NCBI GenBank assembly: GCA_004297005.1
Contig: SCVA01000018.1
Span: 1-64,000 of the forward strand
DNA from: Nevskiaceae bacterium
GTDB taxonomy: Bacteria > Pseudomonadota > Gammaproteobacteria > Nevskiales > Nevskiaceae
Direction: 5' to 3'
DNA: 64,000 bases
Made by a program: the position numbers and the translations under genes. Numbering within the stretch: position 1 is the first letter of the stretch; the number at the start of each line of letters is the position of its first letter. Under the pieces are notes generated by a model. That model was not told where the DNA came from, did not search any database, and worked only from the letters and a program-made list of their open reading frames with translations. This document shows positions 1 through 10,426 of this stretch, one piece after another.

Positions 1-1
1 C

Positions 2-1156
2 GAGGCGCGCACCGCCACCGTCGAGGCCGGTGTCGCGGTCGATACGCTCAATGCCGAACTGGAGCCGCTGGGCCTGGTCTGGCCGATGGAGATGGGCAGC
101 ACCAGCAGCGCCAGCGTCGGCGCCTGCATCGCCAACGGCTCGGCCGGCGCCAACGCCATCTGCTACGGCACTGCCGCGCACCTCGCCGACGCAGTCTGGG
201 GCCTGTGGGCCGACGGCAGCGTTGCCCCGGAAACCGCCGGCCCGCGTTGGCAGCAGCCCGATCCGGAACGCTTGGTCATTGACTCCGCCGCGCCCGATTC
301 GGCTTATGGCCTGATCGGCACCCAGGGCGTGCTGGGCCTCATCACCCGCGCCCGTCTGCGCCTGCACGCTCTGCCTGCGCAGCGCGAGGCGGCGCTGATC
401 CCGGCCGCGTCGATGCCCGAGGCCATGCAGATTCTGGCGGCCGCGCGCGGCGTGTTCGGCACCGACATCGAGGAATTCGAGTTCATCGGCCAGCGCGCCA
501 TGCAGCTCGTGCGTGAACTCAAGGGCGCGGAATTCCGCCTGCCGTTCGAGCGCGATCCCGGCGCCAATTTCTACCTGCTGCTGCAGATCAAGTCGGCGGA
601 CCCGGACGAGGATCTCGCCGGCCGCCTGTACGGCTTCCTGGCCGAGACCCTGGCGCTGCCGGATGCGCTGATCGGCTACGCGCCGCTCAAGGCCTTGAAG
701 GCGATCCGCCACTCGATCACCGAGGCCAGCAACCACGCCATGAAGCAGCGCGGTGGCGGCCGTCTGGCCTTCGACACCGCCACGCCCATCGCCCGCTTCG
801 GCGACTACCTCGCGGCGCTGGAAGCCTCGCTACGCAGCGACTACCCGCACATCGACTTCGTCGCCTTCGGCCATGCCGGTGTCGGCGGCGCGCACCTGCA
901 CCTGCTGGGTTCCGGCGAGCGGCCGGTGGCGGCGGAAAGCGCGGCCTTGATCGCGCGGGTGTTCGATGTCACCGCCGAGTACGGCGGCACCTTCAGCGCC
1001 GAGCACGGCGTCGGCAGCAAGTGGGGCGAGGAATTCGCGCGCCGCGCGCGGCCGGCGGTGGTGCAGGCGCTGGTGGCGGCGAAGCGGGCGCACGACCCGA
1101 ATCTGATCCTCAATCCACGCAGCTTTGGGCTGGACCGGCTGGTGGGCGGCGCATGA
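2..1156 (+). CDS. FAD-linked oxidase, GlcD/D-lactate dehydrogenase type (5'-truncated by window edge)
   Basis: The frame is open from base 2, so the N-terminal FAD-binding (PCMH-type) half is partly missing. The visible part carries the C-terminal FAD-oxidase domain: a GHAGVGGAHLHLL segment matching the GHxGxGxxH metal/substrate motif, and near the end SAEHGVG followed by KRAHDPNLILNP, the usual ending of this family. Known members oxidise 2-hydroxy acids (D-lactate, glycolate) with FAD and pass electrons to quinone or a partner subunit. The substrate cannot be read from this sequence. Its TGA overlaps the ATG of the AEC transporter (ATGA), so the two are probably translationally coupled and may handle the same organic acid. 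Confidence 0.85.
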   Translation, partial: EARTATVEAGVAVDTLNAELEPLGLVWPMEMGSTSSASVGACIANGSAGANAICYGTAAHLADAVWGLWADGSVAPETAGPRWQQPDPERLVIDSAAPDSAYGLIGTQGVLGLITRARLRLHALPAQREAALIPAASMPEAMQILAAARGVFGTDIEEFEFIGQRAMQLVRELKGAEFRLPFERDPGANFYLLLQIKSADPDEDLAGRLYGFLAETLALPDALIGYAPLKALKAIRHSITEASNHAMKQRGGGRLAFDTATPIARFGDYLAALEASLRSDYPHIDFVAFGHAGVGGAHLHLLGSGERPVAAESAALIARVFDVTAEYGGTFSAEHGVGSKWGEEFARRARPAVVQALVAAKRAHDPNLILNPRSFGLDRLVGGA

Positions 1157-2055
1157 GCGCCCTGATCCTGCTGGCGGTGTGTATGGCGCTAGGCGCCATC
1201 ACCGTGCGTGTGCGCCCCGATGCCGCCGGCTGGGTGCCGGGCCTCAATGGCTTCGTGCTCAACATCGCCTTCCCGGCCCTGGTGCTGGAGCTGATCCCCA
1301 AGCTGCATCTGGAACACGGTCTGTGGTTTCCGGTGATGGCCATGTGGGGCACCGCGCTCGGCGCGCTGGCGTTGATGGTGCTGCTCGGCCGCTGGCTGGG
1401 CTGGCAGCGCGGCACGGTCGGCGCGCTGGCCCTGGTGGCCGGCTTCGGCAACACCTCGTTCACTGGTATTCCGCTGATCGAGGCGTTGCGCGGCAAGGAT
1501 CATCTCGGTGCCGCGGTGCTGGCCGATCAGGCCGGCTCTTTCCTGGCGCTGGCGACCCTGGGGGTGTTCACCGCATCCTGGTTCGCCGGTACCGCCACCA
1601 GTGCCCGCGAGGTGCTACTGCGGGTGGCCAAGTTCCCGCCGTTCATCGCCATGCTGGCCGGATTCGCCGTCGGTGCCCTGGGCGGCTGGCCACCGCTGGC
1701 CGAGGACGTGCTGCACCGGATCGGCGTGGCGCTGTCGCCGATGGCCCTGTTCGCCGTCGGCTTGCAGTTCAAGCCCTCGGACCTCGCCGTGCACCTGAAG
1801 CCGATGACCGCTGGCCTGGCCTGGAAGCTCGGTCTGGCGCCGCTGCTGGTGCTGCTCACCGGCCGCGTGCTCGGCGTCGGCAGCGGCATCCCCTATGAGG
1901 TGGCGGTGCTGCAGACCGCCACCGCGCCGATGATCTCGGCCGGCATCCTGGCGCAGCAGTCGGGCCTGGCGCCGGCCTTGGCGAACACGGTGGTGGGCGT
2001 CGGCATCCTGCTCTCACTCGCCACCGTGCCGCTGTGGAACCTGCTGCTGGGCTAG
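1153..2055 (+). CDS. AEC (auxin efflux carrier) family permease
   Basis: A 300-residue protein made almost entirely of hydrophobic helices (about ten), as expected for the AEC/PIN-like family. The family motif region GFGNTSFTGIPLIEAL lies near residue 100, and the C-terminal half repeats the fold with an ATAPMISAGILAQQ segment. Bacterial AEC proteins move malate, malonate, lactate and other organic anions. The 4-base ATGA overlap with the upstream FAD oxidase fixes this start and suggests a joint role in taking up or exporting a 2-hydroxy acid or its product, which is an inference from context. Confidence 0.85.
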   Translation: MSALILLAVCMALGAITVRVRPDAAGWVPGLNGFVLNIAFPALVLELIPKLHLEHGLWFPVMAMWGTALGALALMVLLGRWLGWQRGTVGALALVAGFGNTSFTGIPLIEALRGKDHLGAAVLADQAGSFLALATLGVFTASWFAGTATSAREVLLRVAKFPPFIAMLAGFAVGALGGWPPLAEDVLHRIGVALSPMALFAVGLQFKPSDLAVHLKPMTAGLAWKLGLAPLLVLLTGRVLGVGSGIPYEVAVLQTATAPMISAGILAQQSGLAPALANTVVGVGILLSLATVPLWNLLLG

Positions 2056-2067
2056 CCGCCCCGCCGC

Positions 2068-2967
2068 CTATTTCCCAAAGATCGAAAAGGCCTTGTCCAG
2101 CGCCTTGCCGACGGCGTTGTCCTTGACCTGATCGACCAGGGCCTTGGTGGTGTCCTGCACCGTGCCGGTTGCCGTGGCCTTGCCACCGGCGGCGGTGTAG
2201 CCGCGCACTGCCTGGATGCCCCCAGCGTAGTCATTGAGCCGGTAGCCTACGTCGTTGCACAGCGTCTGGCCGTCCTGCGCCAGTGCCAGCGCGCGCTTCA
2301 GCCGGTACAGCTCGCCGTCGCTTTGCACCTGCATGAGCTTCTGCAGATTGCCCTTGAGCTTGGCGTTGCTCTGCTTCACCCGCGACTCCCAGGCGTTGGC
2401 GCACTGGGCGTTGCGGCTGCGGCCAGTGGCGATGGCGCCGTTGAGCTGGCTGACGTAGTCGGGCGCGGCCTTCTGGAAGGCGGTCTGGTAGTCGCCGGCG
2501 GGCGCCGCCTTGAGCTGTTCGTGTAGGGCCATGCGCGCGCCGCGCACGGTCGGCGCCATGCCCTTGCTGACCCCGAAGTTCTGGCTCAGGCCGCCGTCGT
2601 GGCTCCAGGCGATGCACTCGGCATCGGTCTCCAGCATGCCGGCGGCGGAATCGCTATAGCCCTGGTACTGCGCCGCCAGGGCTTGCGCATCGAAGGCCGC
2701 GCCGCCCTGCATGGCGGCCGCCACCTGCGCCTGCTGCTCGGCCTGCACCAGCGGTTCGAGGCGGTCGCGCTCGTCGTTGAGCTTTTGCTCGCGGGCGTCG
2801 ACGGCGTTGTAGAGCGCGCTGATCGGCGCTTCGAAGTTGCTGCAATCGACCGTGCCCTGAGCATCGGGCGCCGGGATGGCGGGGATTGTCGAGAACGGGT
2901 CGGCGACGCCGGCCTGGGCGGCGCCGACGGTCAGCAGCAGCGCGAGACAAGGGAGTGAGCGGTGCAT
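2068..2967 (-). CDS. Exported protein of unknown function
   Basis: 299 residues starting with a clear Sec signal peptide (MHRSLPCLALLLTVGAAQAG, cleavage after AQA). The mature part is hydrophilic, rich in Ala, Gln and Lys, with helical stretches around residues 55-90 and 195-240 that could form coiled coil, and few Cys (around residues 42, 116, 188 and 236). I recognise no family. It runs convergent to the AEC gene with only 12 bases between them. The next gene upstream on the same strand is the TPR membrane protein 40 bases away, so they may be co-transcribed. Confidence 0.6.
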   Translation of the reverse strand: MHRSLPCLALLLTVGAAQAGVADPFSTIPAIPAPDAQGTVDCSNFEAPISALYNAVDAREQKLNDERDRLEPLVQAEQQAQVAAAMQGGAAFDAQALAAQYQGYSDSAAGMLETDAECIAWSHDGGLSQNFGVSKGMAPTVRGARMALHEQLKAAPAGDYQTAFQKAAPDYVSQLNGAIATGRSRNAQCANAWESRVKQSNAKLKGNLQKLMQVQSDGELYRLKRALALAQDGQTLCNDVGYRLNDYAGGIQAVRGYTAAGGKATATGTVQDTTKALVDQVKDNAVGKALDKAFSIFGK

Positions 2968-3007
2968 GGAAGTCTCCGGTGGGTTTGTTGTCGGGTGGGA
3001 AGCGGGA

Positions 3008-4351
3008 TCATTCGCCGGTCAGTCGACGCAGGTTGCGGCGGGCCGGCAGGTAGCCCGGGTCGCGGCTCAGGGCGGCGCGGAAGGCGCTGGCGGCCTCAGG
3101 CTCGCGGCCGGCCTGCCAGAGCGCGACGCCGTGGTTGCTCAGCACTCGGGCCTTGGTCGGCGAATCGGCCAGGGTCGCCGACCACAGCGCGGTCTCGCTG
3201 CGGTAGTCGAGATTGCGCAGTGCGGTGAGGCCGGTGAGGCTCAGCAACAGCGCCGCAGCGAGCGCGGCTCCCGCACGCGGTCGCCAGGCCAGCGTCCAGG
3301 CCAGTAGATAGCCCAGGCTCCAGGCCAGCGCCGCAAGCGGCAGGTAGAGCTGGCGGTCGTTGGCCAGGTCCAGCCTGGCCAGCAGCGAATTGGTGGGCAG
3401 CAGGAAGATCAAGGCCCAGGCGGCGCAGAACGCCGGCCAGCGCCAGCGGCGCAGGCTCAGGGCCAGCAGCAGCAGGCCGAGCAACAGGGCCGCCTGCGAC
3501 AGGACGACTGTGTCCAGACTGGCGATCGGCTGCAGATCGGGATCGATGTTCGGCGCCCGCAGCAACAGCGCGCCGCGCAGCAGCCAGATCAGCGCCGGCA
3601 GTTGCTGGAGGGCGTTGTCGAGCGGCGCACGGGTTTGCAGGCTGGTGGCGAAGAAGTCCACGTAGCGGCTGCCCGGCAGCACCAGCAGGGCGATCAGCGC
3701 CAACAGCACTGGGTAGATGCCGAGGCGGCGCAGACGTGCCGACGCTGGATCGTTCGGACGCGCCAGCGCGTCCCAGAGCAGCAGGGCCAGGGGCAGCACC
3801 GCGGCGGTTTCCTTGCTCGCCAGCGCCGCCAGCCAGAGCAGCGGCACCGGCCAGGCGCGGCCGGCCTGCAGCTGCCGGTCATAGGCGACCAGGGCTGCCA
3901 GCGACAGCAGGCCGGACAGGCTGCTGGAGCGGCCGCTCAGATAGCTCACCGCCTCGGTCTGCACGGGGTGTAGGGCGAAGATCAGCGCCGCCAGCAGCGC
4001 CGCATTCGGGGCCAGAGAGGGATTCACGTCCGTGAGCTGGAACAGGCGCCGGCCCAGGCGGTAGACCAGCAGGCTGGCGGCCGCGTGCAGTAGGAGGTTG
4101 AGGCCGACGAACGCCAGCGGCGTGCCGCCGCCCAGGTTCCAACTCAGTCCGTAACTCAGCTTCAACAAGGGCCGCAGGCCGGTGCCGAACTCGGCCAGCC
4201 AGGCCGGCAGCGACTGCGCCGCGGGATCGCCGACGATGACCCGGTAGTCGTCAAACTGGAACACCGCAGCTAGTGCCGGCAGCCAGGCGGCGAGCAGCAG
4301 GGCGACCCAGACCCGGTGACCCGGCATGGAGGCTCCGCATTGATCGTTCAT
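3008..4351 (-). CDS. Polytopic membrane protein with C-terminal TPR (TMTC/PMT-like)
   Basis: 447 residues. The N-terminal 370 residues contain about ten hydrophobic helices. An early FQFDDYRVI segment after the first helix resembles the acidic first-loop motif of GT-C glycosyltransferases, and ALHPVQTEAVSYLSGRSSSL is typical of the TMTC/DUF1736-type tetratricopeptide membrane family. The C-terminal about 50 residues (NHGVALWQAGREPEAASAFR and onward) form a TPR-type helix pair. Family members are presumed O-mannosyl or related glycosyl transferases; that is homology-level inference only. No glycan genes adjoin it. Confidence 0.7.
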   Translation of the reverse strand: MNDQCGASMPGHRVWVALLLAAWLPALAAVFQFDDYRVIVGDPAAQSLPAWLAEFGTGLRPLLKLSYGLSWNLGGGTPLAFVGLNLLLHAAASLLVYRLGRRLFQLTDVNPSLAPNAALLAALIFALHPVQTEAVSYLSGRSSSLSGLLSLAALVAYDRQLQAGRAWPVPLLWLAALASKETAAVLPLALLLWDALARPNDPASARLRRLGIYPVLLALIALLVLPGSRYVDFFATSLQTRAPLDNALQQLPALIWLLRGALLLRAPNIDPDLQPIASLDTVVLSQAALLLGLLLLALSLRRWRWPAFCAAWALIFLLPTNSLLARLDLANDRQLYLPLAALAWSLGYLLAWTLAWRPRAGAALAAALLLSLTGLTALRNLDYRSETALWSATLADSPTKARVLSNHGVALWQAGREPEAASAFRAALSRDPGYLPARRNLRRLTGE

Positions 4352-4565
4352 GTTCGCCCCTCCCTGGTGCGGACCGCCGGCTACGACTGGCTGCGGTGGT
4401 CATCCTGGCCGCGGTCGTGAACGCCCGCGGCCGCGCCCGGCAACCGGTGGCCGCCAGTTTAAGGAGGCTTTCGCCGGCGTCGAGACCCGCCGCCTGCCGG
4501 GCTGTGACCGCGCGCACTCCTTTGTCACCGCCAGCCCGGGTGGGCGCGGTGAGGGGGCGGGAGTG

Positions 4566-5894
4566 CTAAGGCGCGCGAGCCAGCGGCTGGCCGTCCTGCT
4601 TGTAGACCACGCCGCCTTTCATCACGAAGGTGACGTGCTCGAATTCGCCGACATCCTTGTGCGGGTCGCCGGCGACCGCGATCAGGTCGGCATAGAGTCC
4701 GGGGGCGATGCGGCCGACGTTCTGCTGCCAGCCGAGCAGGGTCGCGGCACTGCTGGTGGCGGAGACGATGGCCTGCATCGGCGTCAGGCCCCACTCCACC
4801 ATCTTCGCCATCTGCTTGCCGTTCCAGCCATGCGGGTAGACGCCGGCGTCGGTGCCGTAGGCGATCTTCACGCCGGCCTTGGCCGCCTTGCGGAAGTTCT
4901 CGCGCTGGGTGCGGCCGACCAGCCGCTCCTTGTCGAGAATCTTCTGCGGATAGTTGAGGCGCCCGAACTCGGCGAGGATGTAGTCGTCGTTGTAGATGTC
5001 GGCGACCAGCCAGGTGCCGTGCTGCTTCATCAGGCGGATGCCCTCGTCGTCGATGAAGCTGCCGTGCTCGATGGAGTCCACACCTGCCTTGATCGCCATC
5101 TTGATGCCCTCGGCGCCATGCGCGTGCGCCGCCACCTTGCGGTCCCAGCGGTGCGCCTCGTCGACCAGGGCGTTCATCTCTTCCTGCGTGTACTGCGGCG
5201 CACCCACCGAGTCCTCTTCCGAGAGCACGCCGGCGGTGGCGACCAGCTTGATCACGCCGGCGCCGTGCTTCACCTGCTCGCGCACTTTCAGGCGCACCGC
5301 CTCGACGCCGTCGGCGACGCCGTTGAAGCCGTCGATGTGCAGATACGGCGAGACGCCGGTGAGATCGGCGTGGCCGCCGGTGGCGCCGATGCCGTGGCCG
5401 GCGGCGTCGATGCGCGGGCCAACGACGCTGCCGTCGTCGATGGCCTTCTTCAGGGCGATGTCGAGGAAATCCTCGGAGCCCAGGTCGCGGATGCTGGTGA
5501 AGCCGGCCAACAGGGTGCGCCCGGCATAGACGTGGGCCCGCACCGCGGCGTCGATGGCGCTCTCGCGCACCAGGGTCTGGTAGTAGTCGCCGGACTCGCC
5601 GCTGATATGGGTGTGGCAGTCGATCAGGCCAGGGGTGAGCGTGGCGGCACCGAGGTCGATGACCTCCGCTCCGGCCGGCACCGCCAGCCCGCTACCGACG
5701 GCGGTGATGCGTTCGCCCTCGATCAGCACTACCGCGTTGCGGACTGGCGCCGCACCGCTGCCGTCGATGAGCTGCGCAGCGCGGATCGCCAGGCGCTTGG
5801 GTGCGGGTGTTTCGCTGGCGGCCAGGCTGGTGCCGAGCGGCAGGGCGAGGGCGAGCAGCAGGGCGCACAGGCAGGTGCGGGGGGTGGTGGTCAA
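4566..5894 (-). CDS. Exported metal-dependent amidohydrolase
   Basis: 442 residues from a TTG start. I prefer this start because the reading begins directly with a signal peptide (LTTTPRTCLCALLLALALPL, cleaved after SLAA) and has GAGGAC seven bases upstream; an upstream in-frame extension would bury the signal. The amidohydrolase/urease fold is shown by DCHTHISG (metal ligands), VAAHAHG, DSIEHGSF and YGTDAGVYPHG in order. Relatives include Xaa-Pro/Xaa-Arg dipeptidases and imidazolonepropionase-like enzymes, so a periplasmic peptidase or cyclic-amidase role is likely, with unknown substrate. About 215 bases without a gene follow it toward the TPR gene; I see no structure there. Confidence 0.85.
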   Translation of the reverse strand: MTTTPRTCLCALLLALALPLGTSLAASETPAPKRLAIRAAQLIDGSGAAPVRNAVVLIEGERITAVGSGLAVPAGAEVIDLGAATLTPGLIDCHTHISGESGDYYQTLVRESAIDAAVRAHVYAGRTLLAGFTSIRDLGSEDFLDIALKKAIDDGSVVGPRIDAAGHGIGATGGHADLTGVSPYLHIDGFNGVADGVEAVRLKVREQVKHGAGVIKLVATAGVLSEEDSVGAPQYTQEEMNALVDEAHRWDRKVAAHAHGAEGIKMAIKAGVDSIEHGSFIDDEGIRLMKQHGTWLVADIYNDDYILAEFGRLNYPQKILDKERLVGRTQRENFRKAAKAGVKIAYGTDAGVYPHGWNGKQMAKMVEWGLTPMQAIVSATSSAATLLGWQQNVGRIAPGLYADLIAVAGDPHKDVGEFEHVTFVMKGGVVYKQDGQPLARAP

Positions 5895-5997
5895 GGGGGA
5901 GTCCTCGTTCGACGGGTGTCTGGAGCCACGCAAGATTGATGCGCGGTGGCGCACTGGCCTGGACTCTGGCGCCAAGCTCTCCGGTGCCACAAGCCGT

Positions 5998-7215
5998 TCA
6001 GGCTCCGGCCCCACTCCGGCGCGAGGGCAGCAGCAGGCGCCGCAGCAGGCGTCTGGCGGTGAGGCGACCCTGGATCACTTCGCCGCCAAACAGCACCCGG
6101 ATCAGTCGCAGTCTCAACTCCGGCCGCCAGTGTGCTGCCAGGGTCAGCAGGGAAACGCCCATCGGCGTTGCACACCAGTCGCGCAAGCCCTCGCTGAGCC
6201 GGAACAGATCGGCGTAGCGGGCGTGCAGGGCGGCGGCATGGGCGTTGCCGTCGTCGCCGCGCTCCAGCAGTGCCCGGGCCTGCTCGGCGGCGATGCGGCC
6301 GCTTTCCAGCGCGTAGTCGATGCCCTCGCCGGTGAGCGGGTTGACCAAGCCGGCGGCCTCGCCGGTGATCAGCACGCGCGGCGCAGTGAGCGGGGCACGC
6401 AGAAAGTCGGTGCGCAGCGGGAAGCTGCGCGGCTGCCCCAGCGGCCGGGCACCCCGCAGCAGGGGCGCGGCGGTGCGCCGGCAATACTGTTCGAGCCATT
6501 CCGCCGGGCGGGCGTGGTCACGGTTGGCGTAGAGCCCGACGCCGACGTTCGCCAGACCCGGCCCGGCCGGGAACACCCAGCCATAGCCGGGCGCCGTCTC
6601 GCGGCGGAACTGTAGGCGCCAGAGGTCGTCGTCGGACTGATAGTTCTCGTAGTACTGGCGCACCGCGACCATCACCGCCGGCTTGCGCGCCAGCAGCCGC
6701 ATGCGCATCAGCGGCCCCAGGTGGGCGCCGCAGGCCAGCACCGCGTAGCGAGCCTGAAGCGAGCGCTCACCGGTGGGCGTCTTCAGTTGCAGGCGCAGGT
6801 GGTCGTCGGCGGTCTCCCAGGTGTGTAGCTCGTGCTGCTCGCGCAGTTCGGCGCCGGCGCCGACCGCCGCCTGCACCAGCAGCGGGTCCAGCTTCAGGCG
6901 CGGCAGCACGTAGGCGTAGTCGGCCTCTCCGGCGCCGCTCAGCGGCGACTGCACCCGCGCCAGCGGCGCGCTCAGCTCGAAGCGGCGGATCAGCGCAGCC
7001 TGGCGCCGGACCTCGGGTTCGACACCCAGCGCCTGCAATTCCGCGACCGCGCGCATGGTCAGACCGTCGCCGCAGATCTTGTCGCGCGGGAAGCGCGCCA
7101 TGTCGAGCAGCACCACCCGCAAGCCGGCGCGGGCGGCGTGGAACGCGGTCGCGGCGCCCGCCGGGCCGGCGCCGATCACCGCGAGATCGTGCATGCCGCC
7201 GGCGGCCATTTTCAT
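5998..7215 (-). CDS. Geranylgeranyl-reductase family FAD-dependent oxidoreductase
   Basis: 405 residues. An N-terminal Rossmann motif (VIGAGPAGAATAFHAARAG, about residues 12-30), then FPRDKICGDGLT, the hallmark KxCGD segment of the geranylgeranyl reductase/GGR family, and GEAAGLVNPLTGEGIDYAL, the second FAD motif. Such enzymes reduce isoprenoid double bonds or hydroxylate polyprenyl substrates. The protein start overlaps the stop of metF (ATGA), so translation is coupled to the folate enzyme, an unusual pairing. It lies last in the MBL–metF–GGR unit. It could also be a halogenase or monooxygenase-like relative; the substrate is unknown. Confidence 0.85.
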   Translation of the reverse strand: MKMAAGGMHDLAVIGAGPAGAATAFHAARAGLRVVLLDMARFPRDKICGDGLTMRAVAELQALGVEPEVRRQAALIRRFELSAPLARVQSPLSGAGEADYAYVLPRLKLDPLLVQAAVGAGAELREQHELHTWETADDHLRLQLKTPTGERSLQARYAVLACGAHLGPLMRMRLLARKPAVMVAVRQYYENYQSDDDLWRLQFRRETAPGYGWVFPAGPGLANVGVGLYANRDHARPAEWLEQYCRRTAAPLLRGARPLGQPRSFPLRTDFLRAPLTAPRVLITGEAAGLVNPLTGEGIDYALESGRIAAEQARALLERGDDGNAHAAALHARYADLFRLSEGLRDWCATPMGVSLLTLAAHWRPELRLRLIRVLFGGEVIQGRLTARRLLRRLLLPSRRSGAGA

Positions 7216-8072
7216 GCCGTCGGCAGGCCGAGGTTGCGCCAGAGCTTCAGCGTCGGCTCGGCCTGGTTGAGGGTGTAGAAGTGCAGGCCCGGTGCGCCGC
7301 CCTTGAGCAGGGTTTCGGCCAGGCGCGTGACCACTTCCAGGCCAAAGGCCTGCAGACTTGCCTTGTCCTCGCCGTAGCTTTCCAGGCGCAGGCGCAGCCA
7401 GCGCGGAATCTCGGCGCCGCAGGCGTCGCTGAAGCGCTGCAACTGGGTGTAGTTGACGATCGGCATCAGGCCTGGCACCACCGGGACGCCCAGGCCGGCC
7501 TTCTCGCTACGCTCGACGAAGTCGAAATAGGCGTCGGCGTTGTAGAAGTACTGCGTCACCGCGCCGCTGGCGCCGGCCTTGATCTTGCGCACATAGGCGG
7601 CGAAGTCGGCCTCCGGATTGGCGGCCTGCGGATGCACCTCTGGATAGGCGGCGACTTCCAACTGGAAGCGGTCACCATGGGTCTCGCGTATGAAGCTCAC
7701 CAGCTCGTTGGCATAGCGGAACTCGCCTGGCGCGGCATTGCTGATCGAGGTCGCCGGCAGGTCGCCGCGCAGCGCGACGATGCGCCGCACGCCGGCCGCC
7801 CTGTACTGCTCCAGCAGCGCCGAAATGCCGGCGCGAGTGGAGCCGATGCAGGTGAGATGCGGCGCTGCCTCGATGCCGGTCTGCTGGATGACCTGCATGA
7901 GGGTGTCGTAGGTGCCGTTTTGGTCGCTGCCGCCGGCGCCGTAGGTGACGCTGAAGAAGGCCGGCTTCACCGCCGCCAGTTCGCCGATCAGGCGCGGCAA
8001 ATTGGTCCAACCCGCCGGCGTGCGCGGCGGAAACAGCTCAAAGGAAAAGTGCAGTTCGTGCGCTTGGCTCAT
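7212..8072 (-). CDS. metF: 5,10-methylenetetrahydrofolate reductase
   Basis: 286 residues, close to the usual 290-300 for bacterial MetF. It opens with FSFELFPPRT, whose Glu is the conserved catalytic acid region, and contains FFSVTYGAGG, HLTCIGST, IVALRGDLP and QYFYNADAY, all diagnostic of the FAD-containing TIM-barrel reductase. It makes 5-methyl-THF for methionine synthesis. Its start overlaps the stop of the upstream MBL hydrolase, and its stop overlaps the next gene, giving a tightly coupled three-gene unit downstream of ahcY. That places C1 supply with SAH recycling. Confidence 0.97.
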   Translation of the reverse strand: MSQAHELHFSFELFPPRTPAGWTNLPRLIGELAAVKPAFFSVTYGAGGSDQNGTYDTLMQVIQQTGIEAAPHLTCIGSTRAGISALLEQYRAAGVRRIVALRGDLPATSISNAAPGEFRYANELVSFIRETHGDRFQLEVAAYPEVHPQAANPEADFAAYVRKIKAGASGAVTQYFYNADAYFDFVERSEKAGLGVPVVPGLMPIVNYTQLQRFSDACGAEIPRWLRLRLESYGEDKASLQAFGLEVVTRLAETLLKGGAPGLHFYTLNQAEPTLKLWRNLGLPTA

Positions 8073-8881
8073 GCGGCGAGGTCTCGGCTGTATTCATGTG
8101 GGCAGTGCGCGCTGTTGAGGGTGATGCCCACCTGGGTGTTGAGCTGGCGCAACCGTGCCTGGTTGGCCTTGCGGGCGCTGTTGTCCACGGCCAGCAGCGT
8201 CTGGAAGACATTCAGTCCGGTCGGGCAATGGCCTTCGGCCTCCACCTCGGTATGGAAGAAGTAGGCGTCGCCGCAATGCAGGCGCCAGCCGCCGTTGCCG
8301 TCCCGGGCTGCGACGCCGGTATGGCCACGGGTGTGCCCGGCAAGTGGCAGCAGCAGAATCTCATCGTCGCTGTCACCCAGGGCGCGCACCGACTCGAAGC
8401 CGCTCCAGCGCTCGCCGCTGGCCTGGTGCGTCCGCCAGTTCGGGCCGTGCGCCCACAGCCGCGCCTCGTAGCGCTGCTTCTCGACCAGAGTGACCGGCGC
8501 CTGCGCCGCCGCTAGCTCTGGCGCGTGGACATGCACGGTGGCTGAGGGGAAGTCGGCGAGCGCGCCGGCGTGATCGAAGTCGAGATGGGTGAGCACGATG
8601 TCGCGCACGTCGCTGGCCTTGAAGCCCAGGGCCTGCACCTGCGCCAGCGCGGTTTCCGCCAGGCTCAGCTTCGGGCGCATCAGCGCCTTCAGATAGCCGT
8701 GGACCAGGCCGTTGACCTGTGCCGTGCCCAGCCCGGTGTCGACCAGCGTCAGACCTTGTCGGCCCTCGATCAGCCAGCAGTGGCAGACGATGCTTGCGGG
8801 CTCCAGCCAGCCGCCCTCGCCCTGCATCAGGCGCCTGCCGTGGGGGCACATCGAGCCGCAGTTGAGGTGATGAATCTTCAT
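8069..8881 (-). CDS. MBL-fold metallo-hydrolase (lactonase-like)
   Basis: 270 residues with the metallo-beta-lactamase fold: VDTGLG (residues 47-52), THLDFDHAG (98-106), LPLAGHTRGHT, HCGDAYFF and a C-terminal SAH motif. The usual HxHxDH signature reads H-L-D-F-D-H here, with Asp at the second His position. The layout resembles the N-acyl homoserine lactonase branch of the superfamily, but AiiA itself keeps HxHxDH, so substrate assignment is open. It is the first gene after the ahcY terminator, with GGAG ahead of the ATG, and overlaps metF by four bases, so a link to the methionine cycle or to a thioester/lactone is plausible. Confidence 0.8.
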   Translation of the reverse strand: MKIHHLNCGSMCPHGRRLMQGEGGWLEPASIVCHCWLIEGRQGLTLVDTGLGTAQVNGLVHGYLKALMRPKLSLAETALAQVQALGFKASDVRDIVLTHLDFDHAGALADFPSATVHVHAPELAAAQAPVTLVEKQRYEARLWAHGPNWRTHQASGERWSGFESVRALGDSDDEILLLPLAGHTRGHTGVAARDGNGGWRLHCGDAYFFHTEVEAEGHCPTGLNVFQTLLAVDNSARKANQARLRQLNTQVGITLNSAHCPHEYSRDLAA

Positions 8882-8900
8882 GCGAGAGTTCTCCGGCTGA

Positions 8901-8935
8901 AGAAAAGGCGACGGGACTTTACCGCTCCCGTCGCC
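8901..8935 (-). terminator. Rho-independent terminator after ahcY
   Basis: On the minus strand GGCGACGGGA and TCCCGTCGCC form a perfect 10-bp stem (arms at 8926-8935 and 8907-8916) with a 9-base loop, followed by TTTTCTT. It begins 21 bases after the ahcY stop and ends about 20 bases before the MBL hydrolase start, so it limits but may not abolish read-through into the metF unit. Confidence 0.8.
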
Positions 8936-8956
8936 TCCCTAGTCCAGCCGTATTGC

Positions 8957-10396
<1,440 letters not shown>

Positions 10397-10426
10397 GCGT
10401 CGCTCCAGAGCTGGTATTGAGTTGGA

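Noticed and set aside
4350-5939. A 529-codon open frame on the plus strand opposite the amidohydrolase
   Set aside because: High-GC DNA leaves long antisense frames open; the minus strand encodes a full amidohydrolase with metal motifs, and the plus-strand translation is Val/Asp/His-rich without any family motif or ribosome binding site.
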